Shown here: positions 37,116 to 46,149 of the stretch, piece after piece
Position numbering within the stretch: the stretch's first letter is position 1
Layout of the letters: the number at the start of each line of letters is the position of its first letter
Assembly (NCBI RefSeq): GCF_005885635.1
Contig: NZ_VATY01000002.1
Span: 806,001-870,000 of the forward strand
Origin: Maribacter algarum (ex Zhang et al. 2020)
GTDB taxonomy: Bacteria > Bacteroidota > Bacteroidia > Flavobacteriales > Flavobacteriaceae
Direction: 5' to 3'
DNA: 64,000 nt
Position numbers and translations under genes: made by a program
The notes under the pieces: model-generated
Database searches by the model: none
The model's input: only the letters and a program-made list of their open reading frames with translations
Told to the model about the DNA's origin: nothing

Positions 37116-38129
37116 ATGACCATAATTTCATATAAAAAATTAATGTCGGTATTTGAATCGATACTTTTAAAAACAGGATTATCAAATACCGATGCTACTC
37201 GCTGTGCAAAAATATTTGCGGATTCCACTGTGGATGGCTATCATTCCCATGGAATTAATCGTTTCCCTGTATTTCTTAAAACCATAACCGATGGTTATGT
37301 TAAGTTAGACGCTAAACCCAAACTTCAATTGTCACTTGGTAATTTCGAACGTTGGGATGGACGATTAGGTCCTGGGCCTTTAACGGCTCACTTTTGTATG
37401 AATCGAGCCATCGAACTGGCGAAAGAAAGTGGAATGGGCTGCGTTGCGCTTCAAAACGGTAGCCATTGGATGCGTGGAGGATCTTACGGGTGGCAAGCTG
37501 CGGAAGCGGGCTGCATAGCCATGTGTTTCACGAACACTATGCCCAATATGCCTTCATGGGGAGCTAAGGAGGCTAACACGGGTAACAATCCGTTGATTAT
37601 GGCTGTACCAAATACCGAGGGGCACATAGTTTTGGATATGTCGCTATCACAGTTCTCTTATGGGAAAATGGAAAAGTATGCGATGGATGGAAAAGAACTT
37701 CCTTTTGATGGCGGATTTGATTCCGAAGGAGAACCTACTACGGACCCAAAGGCAATATTAAGAACTAAGCGCCTTTTACCAACAGGGTACTGGAAAGGTT
37801 CGGGAATGTCAATTCTGGTAGATTTAATGGTTACGCTACTTTCTTCAGGAAAATCAACGGCAAAAATTGGGGAACTCGAAGCGGAGTATGGACTTTCGCA
37901 GGTATTTATTTGCTTTGACACCGAACAAATGAATGATGGAGCTAGGCATAAGGAGTTAGTTGATGAAATTATTAATCACATCACCAATGCTATGTCTGAG
38001 CAAGAAGGAAAGTCTATCGAATATCCGGGTAGCCAAACCGTGAAAAGAAGAACTGAACATATGAAAAATGGTATTCCCGTAAATGACAAAGTTTGGGAAG
38101 AACTCCTCGCTTTACAAAATCAAACATAA
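37116..38129 (+). CDS. dlgD: 2,3-diketo-L-gulonate reductase-like Ldh-family oxidoreductase
   Basis: A 337-residue NAD(P)H reductase of the malate/L-lactate dehydrogenase-2 family. It is close in sequence to E. coli DlgD/YiaK along its full length: DGYHSHGINRFPVFL, NGSHWMRGGSYGWQAAE, PSWGAKEANTGNNPLI and LLPTGYWKGSGMS are nearly shared. DlgD reduces 2,3-diketo-L-gulonate to 3-keto-L-gulonate. Relatives act on other 2-keto acids or cyclic imines, so the true substrate in this cassette may differ. The stop overlaps the next start (TAATG). It is the first gene of a probable six-gene operon. Confidence 0.85.
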   Translation: MTIISYKKLMSVFESILLKTGLSNTDATRCAKIFADSTVDGYHSHGINRFPVFLKTITDGYVKLDAKPKLQLSLGNFERWDGRLGPGPLTAHFCMNRAIELAKESGMGCVALQNGSHWMRGGSYGWQAAEAGCIAMCFTNTMPNMPSWGAKEANTGNNPLIMAVPNTEGHIVLDMSLSQFSYGKMEKYAMDGKELPFDGGFDSEGEPTTDPKAILRTKRLLPTGYWKGSGMSILVDLMVTLLSSGKSTAKIGELEAEYGLSQVFICFDTEQMNDGARHKELVDEIINHITNAMSEQEGKSIEYPGSQTVKRRTEHMKNGIPVNDKVWEELLALQNQT

Positions 38130-39151
38130 TGAAAAGAAAAATTAAGGCCGATAAGGTCAGATGGGGTATCCTTGGTGTTGGTGATGTTTGTGAAGTAAAA
38201 AGTGCTCCCGCCATGCAGAAAATAGCCAATTCCGATGTGGTTGCTGTTATGCGACGTAGCGGAGAAAAGGCTAAAGATTATGCGGAACGACATGGAGTGG
38301 GTACCTGGTATGATAATGCGGATGAATTAATCAATGATCCGAATGTAAATGCTATCTATATCGCAACGCCCCCAAATGCTCATAAAGATTTGGCAATTAA
38401 AGCGGCCAAATCTGGTAAGCCGATATATGTTGAGAAACCTATGGCCCGGACAACTGTTGAGTGCCAAGAAATGATAGATGTATGTAAACAGGCTAATGTC
38501 CCTTTATACATTGCCTATTACCGAAGGAAACTTCCCAACTTTGAAAAACTGAAATCGTTTTTGGATGACAATGCTATTGGTGATATCAGAATGGTAAATG
38601 TACAAATGTTCAAAACGCTCGACCCAGATATTGTTGCAAACATCACGTCTTCAATGCAGACGAATTGGCGTATAGACCCGAACGTTTCTGGTGGTGGTTA
38701 CTTTTTTGATTTGGCAGCACATCAATTGGATTATTTGGATTATGTTTTGGGACCTGTTAAATCAGTGGCAGGTTTTGCAGGAAATCAAGCCAGAAAATAT
38801 CATGCCGCTGACATTATCTCTTCGAGTTTTGTTTTTCAAAATGGAATCATTGGCTCTGGTTCTTGGTGTTTTACCGTTGACGACGTATCAGAAAAAGATC
38901 AAATGACCTTTATTGGTTCGAAGGGACAAATAACGATCTCATTCTTTGGAGAGCCGAAGATTTTTCTTGAAAAATCTGGTTATCCTTTGGAAACTTTTGA
39001 GTTTGAACTCCCCTATCACATCCAACAACCCTTAATACAGACCATTGTTGATGATTTGTTAGGATATGGAATATGCCCTAGTACGGGCGATTCGGCCATC
39101 AGAACCAATTGGGTTATGGAACAGATGACCAAGAATTATTACGCTAAATAA
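38129..39151 (+). CDS. cytoplasmic Gfo/Idh/MocA family dehydrogenase
   Basis: The ATG at 38129 overlaps the dlgD stop by one base and is preferred to the in-frame ATG at 38093 inside dlgD. The 340-residue product has a Rossmann GILGVGDV motif and the YVEKPMARTT catalytic loop (EKP with Lys). It ends with a standard C-terminal sheet domain (DFDLAAHQLDYLDYVLG-like stretch). There is no signal peptide. The family oxidises or reduces sugars or inositols with NAD(P). Translational coupling to dlgD suggests work on a related keto compound. Confidence 0.9.
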   Translation: MKRKIKADKVRWGILGVGDVCEVKSAPAMQKIANSDVVAVMRRSGEKAKDYAERHGVGTWYDNADELINDPNVNAIYIATPPNAHKDLAIKAAKSGKPIYVEKPMARTTVECQEMIDVCKQANVPLYIAYYRRKLPNFEKLKSFLDDNAIGDIRMVNVQMFKTLDPDIVANITSSMQTNWRIDPNVSGGGYFFDLAAHQLDYLDYVLGPVKSVAGFAGNQARKYHAADIISSSFVFQNGIIGSGSWCFTVDDVSEKDQMTFIGSKGQITISFFGEPKIFLEKSGYPLETFEFELPYHIQQPLIQTIVDDLLGYGICPSTGDSAIRTNWVMEQMTKNYYAK

Positions 39152-39158
39152 TATATTT

Positions 39159-39524
39159 ATGAAAATAGTATGGAAAGTTTTACAGGTCTTATTATCAATT
39201 TTCTTGATTTATGCAGGAATACAACATTTTTTAAAACCTGAATTCTACGAACCCTTTGTACCAACTTTTCTTCCAGCAAAGACAATGATGGTTTATGCAT
39301 CGGGAATTGTTGAAATCGTATTGGGTGTTTTGATGTTTATTCCAAAGTACACTAAACTAGGTGCAACGGGAGTGATTTTATTGATGCTGATTTTCTTACC
39401 TATTCATATTTCAGATGTCTTTTCTGATATTCCAGCAATTGGAAACCATGATGCAGCTCTCATACGATTGCCCTTCCAGTTTTTGTTTATCGCCTGGGCT
39501 TATGCGGTTCGCAGGTTCGTATAA
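39159..39524 (+). CDS. DoxX-family small membrane protein
   Basis: A 121-residue protein with four TM helices (about 5-22, 42-62, 68-88 and 98-117). The segment FLIYAGIQHFLKPEFYEPFVP is typical of DoxX/DUF417-like proteins. Its start is seven bases after the Gfo/Idh stop, so it belongs to the same operon. A membrane redox or transport role is possible but not shown. Confidence 0.82.
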   Translation: MKIVWKVLQVLLSIFLIYAGIQHFLKPEFYEPFVPTFLPAKTMMVYASGIVEIVLGVLMFIPKYTKLGATGVILLMLIFLPIHISDVFSDIPAIGNHDAALIRLPFQFLFIAWAYAVRRFV

Positions 39525-39655
39525 AAACAAAGAGGAATTTTTCATTTTTTAAAAGCAGTACGGACAATCGCTATATGCTGAACTGACAAAAATTGGTTTG
39601 GTGTATGGAGATTTTTTCTTTATGCCTACTTTTAATGCTGCAAAGAAAATTCTTT

Positions 39656-40612
39656 ATGACTACAGTAATTGAACTAGAAGAAATCAAATCCCTTTTAAAA
39701 AATGTAGATGTGGTTACCGCTATGTCCGAAGGGTTTGTTCAGTATAGCAATGGGAATACAGTTGTGCCACCAGTTGGTGAGCTTTTATTTGATAATCCTC
39801 CAGGAGATGTTCATATAAAATATGGATATATTAAAAAAGACGATTTCTATGTCATTAAAATTGCTTCCGGTTTTTACGAAAATAAGAATTTAGGACTCCC
39901 ATCTAGCCAGGGCATAATGTTGTTATTCAATCAAAAGACAGGACAAACCGTAGCCGTTTTGTTGGATGAAGGATACTTAACTGATGTACGAACTGCTGCT
40001 GCCGGAGCTGTTGCTGCCAAATATTTTGCACCAAAAAATATTGAAGGCATTGGTATTCTAGGAACGGGCATTCAAGCTAAAATGCAATTGCAGTACCTTC
40101 AGAAAACCAAACCATGTAAATCCGTTTGGGTTTGGGGAAGAACAGCTGAGAATGTGCTTCGGTTTAAAGAAGAAATGGGTGATAAATTCGACATTCATAT
40201 TGCAGAATCAGCGCTCGACGTTACCCAAAATTGCAATTTGATTGTAACCACTACCCCATCTGAACTAGCCTTAATTACAGCTGATAATATTCGACCAGGC
40301 ACTCATATTACTGCAGTGGGTTCCGATACATCAGAGAAACAAGAGTTGGACGGCTCTGTTCTTAAAAAAGCGAATATCGTTGTGGCCGACAGCATTCCAC
40401 AAAGTAAAAGTAGAGGCGAGATTTACCAAGCAGTCTCTAATGGGTTTATTACCGAAGATAAAATCATGGAACTGGGGAATGCAATTCAAAATTCCGATTT
40501 ACAACGGACTAGTGAAGAACAGATAACTGTTGTTGACTTAACCGGAGTTGCTGTTCAAGATATTATGATTACAACCGCTGTTTATGAAAAATATAAAGAA
40601 GAAAACGCCTAG
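39656..40612 (+). CDS. ornithine cyclodeaminase/mu-crystallin family enzyme
   Basis: I chose the ATG at 39656 (MTTVIELEEIKSLL), which matches the family N-terminus. The in-frame ATG at 39593 adds an unusual hydrophobic tail. The 318-residue product has the conserved VRTAAAGAVAAKYFA and the Rossmann GILGTGIQAKMQLQYL. TTTPSE and VVDLTGVAVQD follow. Family members include ornithine cyclodeaminase, L-alanine dehydrogenase, ketimine reductases and diaminopropionate synthase partners. It directly abuts the threonine-synthase-like gene (stop TAG then ATG), implying coupled translation. Confidence 0.88.
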   Translation: MTTVIELEEIKSLLKNVDVVTAMSEGFVQYSNGNTVVPPVGELLFDNPPGDVHIKYGYIKKDDFYVIKIASGFYENKNLGLPSSQGIMLLFNQKTGQTVAVLLDEGYLTDVRTAAAGAVAAKYFAPKNIEGIGILGTGIQAKMQLQYLQKTKPCKSVWVWGRTAENVLRFKEEMGDKFDIHIAESALDVTQNCNLIVTTTPSELALITADNIRPGTHITAVGSDTSEKQELDGSVLKKANIVVADSIPQSKSRGEIYQAVSNGFITEDKIMELGNAIQNSDLQRTSEEQITVVDLTGVAVQDIMITTAVYEKYKEENA

Positions 40613-42070
40613 ATGATGCAATTTGTAAGCAATACAGGCGGAGGAATTCCAGTAGATTTGGAAACTGCTATTCTTGATGGTTTTGCTTCCGATGGCGGAT
40701 TGTATGTCCCTTCAGAACTTCCTAAGATATCTTTGGAGCAACTAAAAAAATGGAGGGATTTAGCCTATGTAGATTTGGCCTTTGAAATTTTATCTCTTTT
40801 TATTAACCGCTCCGTCATTTCGGAGTTTGAATTAAAGAAATTGCTGAAGGATGCCTATACTCCTTTTGAGAAGCCTGAGGTAATTCCACTATACAAAATG
40901 GAGTCTCAAAAGGACATCCATATCATGGAATTGTTTTATGGCCCTACTATTTCTTTTAAGGATGTTGGTTTGGCCTTCCTTGTGAATTTGGTGGATTTCT
41001 TTTTGAAGAGGAAAAATGAATTTAAATCACTCATAGTCGCGACTACAGGCGATACAGGACCTGCAACGGCCTATTTTACCGCTGGGAAGTCAAATTTATC
41101 TGCCTGGGTATTATATCCAAAAGGATTGATTACTGAAGAACAAGAACGGCAGATGACTACTTTGACGCATTCAAATATTCATCCCGTAGGAGTATCGAAT
41201 TGTCTTGATGGAGGAGATGACCTGGATTTGGTGATTGCAAATCTGTATGCGAATATTCAGTTTAAGGAGAAAGTCCATTTGTCTAGTGTAAACTCCATCA
41301 ATTGGGGTCGTGTAATGATGCAAACAGTTCATTATTTCTACGGATACCTAAAAGTTGTGGAGACTATCGGAGAAGAAATCAATATGTCTGTACCTTCTGG
41401 AGCATTTGGGAATTTATGCGCAGGCGGATTAGCTCGTAAAATGGGATTACCCATAGATAAATATGTAATCGCAAATAACACGAATGCCTGTCTCCATCGG
41501 ATATTTTCCGAAGGTGTGTTTTCAAAACAACCCATTTTTGAAACGCCTTCTTCAGCCATTGATATTCTGATACCCTATAACTTTTGGCGCTTTTTGTATT
41601 TCTGTGTAGATGAAGATGCAACCAAAATTAAAAAGTGGTCTGATGAATTTAAGACATTCGGGAAAGTTGAGTTTGATAAAGAAACCCTTGCGGCTTATTC
41701 TGAGGGATTCTTGACCGCAAGCATTTCGGATGAACGAACACTTGAGGTAATCAAGGAAGTATATACTACTGAAAACTATTTGCTTGATCCGCATGGAGCA
41801 GTGGCTCTAGCGGCCGTACATGACTTAAAAGATATACTTGGGGATAAAAAATTAGTATGTTTAGCTACTGCTCATCCTGCGAAATTTCCGCAGGTTATGA
41901 AAGATGCTTTGCAGGTAAAAACTATTTCTGAAAAGGGAAAACACCCTTCCATAGAAAAAGCCAAAACACTCCGTGAAAAAGTATATTTGATTGATTGTTA
42001 CCATTTGGAAGAAGAACTCTTGTGCCGAATGAATGCCGACTGGGATTTAAAACATAATACACACAATTAG
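40613..42070 (+). CDS. thrC: threonine synthase-like PLP enzyme
   Basis: A 485-residue fold-type II PLP enzyme. The Schiff-base lysine is K116 in GPTISFKDVG, and TTGDTGPA is the phosphate-binding loop. The N-terminus SDGGLYVPSELPKIS matches threonine synthases, which turn O-phosphohomoserine into threonine. The gene is adjacent to a homoserine-kinase-like gene (one base apart) and an OCD-family gene, not to a homoserine dehydrogenase. It may be the genuine threonine synthase or a paralogue for a related phosphorylated amino acid. Confidence 0.85.
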   Translation: MMQFVSNTGGGIPVDLETAILDGFASDGGLYVPSELPKISLEQLKKWRDLAYVDLAFEILSLFINRSVISEFELKKLLKDAYTPFEKPEVIPLYKMESQKDIHIMELFYGPTISFKDVGLAFLVNLVDFFLKRKNEFKSLIVATTGDTGPATAYFTAGKSNLSAWVLYPKGLITEEQERQMTTLTHSNIHPVGVSNCLDGGDDLDLVIANLYANIQFKEKVHLSSVNSINWGRVMMQTVHYFYGYLKVVETIGEEINMSVPSGAFGNLCAGGLARKMGLPIDKYVIANNTNACLHRIFSEGVFSKQPIFETPSSAIDILIPYNFWRFLYFCVDEDATKIKKWSDEFKTFGKVEFDKETLAAYSEGFLTASISDERTLEVIKEVYTTENYLLDPHGAVALAAVHDLKDILGDKKLVCLATAHPAKFPQVMKDALQVKTISEKGKHPSIEKAKTLREKVYLIDCYHLEEELLCRMNADWDLKHNTHN

Positions 42071-42071
42071 C

Positions 42072-43013
42072 ATGTCCCAGTATTCTGTATTAAACCAACA
42101 TAATATTGATGAAATTTGCGATTGGTACGACATCGAAAAGGTAACATCATTTTCAGTTTTAAGTGGGGGTTCAGAGAATACAAACTATCTCGTCACCGCC
42201 GAGAATCAACGCTATGTTCTAACTATTTGCGAACAAAAAACAAAACAAAGTGCTCAGGAGTTAGCCTATTTATTAGAGTACCTGGCGCAAAATACATTCA
42301 AAACTTCAAAACTATTACGGACAGTTACCGATGAACCTATTTCTAATTGGAAGGGCAAACCAGTAATGCTAAAGGTGTTCATTGACGGAGAGATTATCGA
42401 GAACCTTACCGCCACTTTGCTAGAGACTATTGGTACAGAGATAGGAAGATTACATAAAATAGAAGCTCCTAGTTATTTGCCAAAAGTGTTGGCCTATGGA
42501 AAAGAGTATTTCCGCGAAGTTAGCACCTACGCTGCCGGTTCAGCCTTTGAAGCGTGGTTAAAGGAAATCGAGGATTATATAGAACCCTACTTTTCAGAAA
42601 ACTTACCCAAATGCCTTATCCATAGTGATATTTTCTTCAGCAATATTGTAATAAATCCAGCTGAAAATGATGTTTGTATTATGGATTTTGAAGAGGCTGC
42701 AAATTACTTTCGCATTTTTGATATCGGTATGACTTTAGTCGGACTCTGTTCTGATGAAGAAACCTTGAACCTAAATAAAGCCAATAATCTTCTTAATGGC
42801 TATCAGAAAGAAATCGAATTAAATGAATTAGAAAGGTTTTCACTACAAGCATTCACTGTTTACGCTGCTGCTTCAATGACTTTTTGGAGACATCGAAATT
42901 TTAATCATGTCAATCCTGACCCGAAAATGTATGACCATTATTTAGGATTAAAAGTTATCGCAGACGCTGTGAAGGATATTCCAAGGAACAATTTTTCAGG
43001 AATTTTCTACTGA
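42072..43013 (+). CDS. homoserine kinase type II-like (APH-fold) kinase
   Basis: A 313-residue aminoglycoside-phosphotransferase-fold kinase. It begins with a SGGSENTNYLV glycine loop like that of pseudomonad ThrB. The catalytic loop is HSDIFFSN (H184, D186, N191) and the metal site is DFEEA (D205). That family phosphorylates homoserine. It sits one base after the thrC-like stop, so the kinase would feed the synthase. This unusual kinase type in a Bacteroidota (which normally use GHMP ThrB) suggests a second or specialised pathway (inference). Confidence 0.83.
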   Translation: MSQYSVLNQHNIDEICDWYDIEKVTSFSVLSGGSENTNYLVTAENQRYVLTICEQKTKQSAQELAYLLEYLAQNTFKTSKLLRTVTDEPISNWKGKPVMLKVFIDGEIIENLTATLLETIGTEIGRLHKIEAPSYLPKVLAYGKEYFREVSTYAAGSAFEAWLKEIEDYIEPYFSENLPKCLIHSDIFFSNIVINPAENDVCIMDFEEAANYFRIFDIGMTLVGLCSDEETLNLNKANNLLNGYQKEIELNELERFSLQAFTVYAAASMTFWRHRNFNHVNPDPKMYDHYLGLKVIADAVKDIPRNNFSGIFY

Positions 43014-43954
43014 TTGTCATTATCAGTTTTAGAAGACACCTTGCCAAATCTTGAAAAAAGGGTCAATTTCTTCTTCGTATTTATGAAATAAACTCCTGTT
43101 AACAATACTGCCGCTGCAATAATCGACTGTAAGGTAATTTGTTCGTTTAGAAAATACCATCCCAATAGTAAAGCAATAATAGGATTCACATAAGTTGAAG
43201 TAGCTACCTTCTCGGGAGAAACTTGCCGTAATAGATAGTTAAAAGATGTGAAGGCTATAATGCTTCCAAAAACAATCAATAGCAGCATTGTATAGATTAC
43301 CTTTGGGCTCCATTCTATAGGAAAAGACCAAGGTTCACTGAAGGCAAGACTGAACCCAACGAGCATAATTCCACCTGTAAACATTTGATAACCTGTGTTG
43401 ACCAAATAGTTTTTTGGTAAGTCCGCTTTACCGACAAAAAGACTTCCATATCCCCAGCTAATCATGCAGAAAAGAATCATTACCATGCCTAAAATGGAGT
43501 TCTCTTGGTTTAAAATCTGCTTCTGACTTACCAAAAGATAAATCCCGACGATTCCTAAAAACACCCCTACCATTGACATGAGTTGAATCCTTTTACCCTG
43601 AAAAATCAACATCAGTATAAGTACGACTAGGGGTTGTGCAGATATTTCAAGCGCTGCCAAACCTGTGTCTACATATTTCAAGGCCCATACGACTACCCCG
43701 TTTCCGAAGCTCAGAAATAGGAAACCAGCTATCACGGTATTTAAAAGCTGTTTTCTGGTAATGGCGATTGAAACTCCAACAAATTTACAAATCACAAAAA
43801 TCAAGAGTCCTGCAGTGATAAAACGGACCGCAGCCAACATAAAGGGAGGCAATTCCGTTACTGCTATTTTATTCAATAGATAGGTAGACCCCCAAATGAC
43901 ATAAATGGAGAAAAAAGCGAGAACAACTAAAAGGGTATTTTTGGATTTCTTCAT
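43007..43954 (-). CDS. EamA/DMT-family transporter
   Basis: A 315-residue membrane protein with about ten TM helices in two EamA repeats (N-terminal repeat about 10-145, C-terminal about 160-295). IYVIWGSTYLLNKIAV is the typical opening. EamA proteins export amino acids, purines and other metabolites. Its end overlaps the end of the kinase gene by seven bases on the other strand. Its start overlaps the M14 peptidase stop by four bases (ATGA), so peptidase and transporter are co-translated. Confidence 0.9.
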   Translation of the reverse strand: MKKSKNTLLVVLAFFSIYVIWGSTYLLNKIAVTELPPFMLAAVRFITAGLLIFVICKFVGVSIAITRKQLLNTVIAGFLFLSFGNGVVVWALKYVDTGLAALEISAQPLVVLILMLIFQGKRIQLMSMVGVFLGIVGIYLLVSQKQILNQENSILGMVMILFCMISWGYGSLFVGKADLPKNYLVNTGYQMFTGGIMLVGFSLAFSEPWSFPIEWSPKVIYTMLLLIVFGSIIAFTSFNYLLRQVSPEKVATSTYVNPIIALLLGWYFLNEQITLQSIIAAAVLLTGVYFINTKKKLTLFSRFGKVSSKTDNDNQ

Positions 43955-45174
43955 TCGGCAAGTAGCAATTCCATCATGGCGCGAGCTGATTCTCTTCCTT
44001 TGGTAGCAATAAAATCCCTTGGCGTGTCATCGCCAATTTCGTAGGTGATACCGGTAGCTCCAAATTGCCGATTGAACCAAGCGCTTGAGGTAGGTCTTTC
44101 ATTCATACCTGGACTTTCATTAATATCTTCTAATCCTACGGCAACTCTAATCTTTTCGAGCCAAGCTTTCGTAAATTCAGGTATCTTTCTTTCAATGCTC
44201 TGGTCTGGGGTATAGTACACATCCCGATAGGTAGAGTGAAAATCAAGTCCGAGCACCACATCATTCTTGTTGCTTACGGTTTCGCCAACCATATGACTTG
44301 TAACCTGCGCTATTTCTGGTTGATGATATTGACTCCAATCCCTATTTAAGTCAACTCCCCCTGTATTATGACGATAGTGTCCCAAATCAACTCCATCAGG
44401 ATTCATTAATGGGTATACCATCACACGATACTTTTCTAAAAATCCATTGTCAGCTCCTTCTTCGATTATAGTTTCTACAAACGATTTCATACATAAAAAA
44501 CCAGTAACTTCAGGTGGGTGTTGTCTGCTAATAATCAAAACAGTCGGCTTTTTCTCATAAGTACCTTTTGTTAAATTCAAATGGTATAAGTCTCTACCCA
44601 AAGCACTCTTGCCTGCTGATTTTTGAGTTACCGAAGTGTTCTGTGCCATTTTCTTCACCCATTCTCCTACCCTTCTATGGTCTTGTATTTCTTGGGCTGC
44701 TACCCATAAAGTATCTTTTCCGACTTTCAACTTCAATTGGGCGTTAGTACTATCTACATTTCGTTGCACCAATGTTGAATCAAGTAGAGTCCAGTTTTCT
44801 CCGTCTTTACTAAGTTTTGGCGAATACCGATGTTTTGCTCCGTTCGAATATTCCAGATTAAGGTAGACATCACGCTCCGTTTCCGAACATAGTTTAAAGG
44901 CAAACCAAGGACTTGGGTTTATGGGAAAGTTCTCAGGCCAGATGTTTACAGTATAGGTGGAATCATTGTCTTGAGTCATGCTATTTAGTCTTGCTGCTGG
45001 AAAGTCGTTGCGGGCGCTTAGTCCGTCAAAATGATAAATCTTTTTCTTTTGATAAGAAATAGGCCGTTTGGTCGTGTCAACAGGTCTCGCATATTCATGC
45101 TTTGAGGCTGTTAAAGAAGATGTGCTTTTGCAGCCAAGGCTCAGCACGAATAGCAATAGCAGTATTTTTTTCAT
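43951..45174 (-). CDS. M14-family zinc carboxypeptidase lipoprotein
   Basis: A 407-residue lipoprotein (lipobox LSLGC, C15). An N-terminal beta domain (about 45-165) precedes the M14 catalytic domain. The zinc ligands are H219 and E222 in RQHPPE and the later H in LDFHSTYRD (about 313). GVDLNRDWSQYH carries the Asn-Arg substrate-binding pair. The C-terminal TYEIGDDTP supplies the catalytic Glu. It resembles M14 peptidases with an Ig-like N-terminal domain. It shares an operon with the EamA transporter (4-base overlap). Confidence 0.9.
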   Translation of the reverse strand: MKKILLLLFVLSLGCKSTSSLTASKHEYARPVDTTKRPISYQKKKIYHFDGLSARNDFPAARLNSMTQDNDSTYTVNIWPENFPINPSPWFAFKLCSETERDVYLNLEYSNGAKHRYSPKLSKDGENWTLLDSTLVQRNVDSTNAQLKLKVGKDTLWVAAQEIQDHRRVGEWVKKMAQNTSVTQKSAGKSALGRDLYHLNLTKGTYEKKPTVLIISRQHPPEVTGFLCMKSFVETIIEEGADNGFLEKYRVMVYPLMNPDGVDLGHYRHNTGGVDLNRDWSQYHQPEIAQVTSHMVGETVSNKNDVVLGLDFHSTYRDVYYTPDQSIERKIPEFTKAWLEKIRVAVGLEDINESPGMNERPTSSAWFNRQFGATGITYEIGDDTPRDFIATKGRESARAMMELLLAE

Positions 45175-45188
45175 GGATGGTTTTAAAG

Positions 45189-45215
45189 CAAAACTAAAGT
45201 AGGGAAATTTATCAA
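45189..45215 (-). promoter_or_regulatory. promoter of the M14 peptidase/EamA operon
   Basis: Minus strand: TTG (45215-45213), a 16-base spacer, then TAGTTTTG (45196-45189), close to the Bacteroidota -33/-7 consensus. Transcription would start near 45182, giving a very short leader before the ATG at 45174. Confidence 0.5.
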
Positions 45216-45249
45216 GTTAAAAGCTACCTTTACTGTCAACTTTCTACCT

Positions 45250-46107
45250 ATGCACCCCAGTAATATTCACAATACTCCTTATGATTTTGAGGCCCTTTCA
45301 GGAAAGCATCCTGAGCTTAGTTCTTACGTTTTTAGGAACTCCAATGATGCTCAAACTATAGATTTTGCGAATCCGAGTGCAGTTTTAGCTTTAAACAAGG
45401 CCATTTTGAAGCATTCTTACGGATTGGTAGACTGGAATATTCCAGAAGGCTATCTATGTCCACCAATTCCTGGTCGAGCAGACTACATACATCATATCTC
45501 CTCTATTTTGAAAGAAGAAGGGATTGATGGGACAAGTAAAGGCTTGGATATTGGTGTGGGCGCCAATTGTATTTATCCCATTTTAGGGGCTCAAATATAT
45601 AATTGGCAAATGGTTGGAAGTGATATAGACGAGAAGGCCGTACTAGCTGCAAGGTCGAATGTAGAAAGCAATCCTCAAATATCTAAATCCATAGAAATAA
45701 GACATCAGAAGGATAATGCGAATATATTTAAGGGTGTCATTGAACCTGATGAATATTTTCATTTTACACTATGCAATCCACCTTTCTACAAGTCTAAAGA
45801 ACATGCGGAAAAAGAAACGATAAAAAAGCAGAAGAATCTGGGTTATTCCGAAGAAACCAAACGTAATTTTGGCGGACAGGCCAATGAACTTTGGTGTAAT
45901 GGTGGTGAAGCTCTCTTTTTAAAGCGGATGATAAAGCAAAGTGTGCATTTTAAAAAGCAAGTAGGTGTCTTTACGTGTTTGGTTTCGAAATCTGAGCATT
46001 TACCAAAAATTAAAAAACAATTAAAGAAACTCGCGGCAGAATATTACACTGTTGAAATAGAACATGGGAATAAAAAAAGCAGAATTATAGTCTGGAAATT
46101 TAATTAA
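45250..46107 (+). CDS. rlmF: 23S rRNA (adenine(1618)-N(6))-methyltransferase RlmF
   Basis: A 285-residue methyltransferase that follows E. coli RlmF closely. The N-terminus is MHPSNIHNTPYDFEAL, with YLCPPIPGRADYIHHI (69-84), motif I LDIGVGANCIYP (99-110) and the N6-adenine motif NPPF (176-179) in its expected context. It methylates A1618 of 23S rRNA. It stands alone between divergent and convergent neighbours. Confidence 0.95.
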   Translation: MHPSNIHNTPYDFEALSGKHPELSSYVFRNSNDAQTIDFANPSAVLALNKAILKHSYGLVDWNIPEGYLCPPIPGRADYIHHISSILKEEGIDGTSKGLDIGVGANCIYPILGAQIYNWQMVGSDIDEKAVLAARSNVESNPQISKSIEIRHQKDNANIFKGVIEPDEYFHFTLCNPPFYKSKEHAEKETIKKQKNLGYSEETKRNFGGQANELWCNGGEALFLKRMIKQSVHFKKQVGVFTCLVSKSEHLPKIKKQLKKLAAEYYTVEIEHGNKKSRIIVWKFN

Positions 46108-46149
46108 TGTTTAGAATTATATGAATTAGTATAATTAATTTAATTTTAA

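Noticed and set aside
38014-38229. Minus-strand ORF across the dlgD/Gfo-Idh junction
   Set aside because: It overlaps two well-supported genes and has no family signature.
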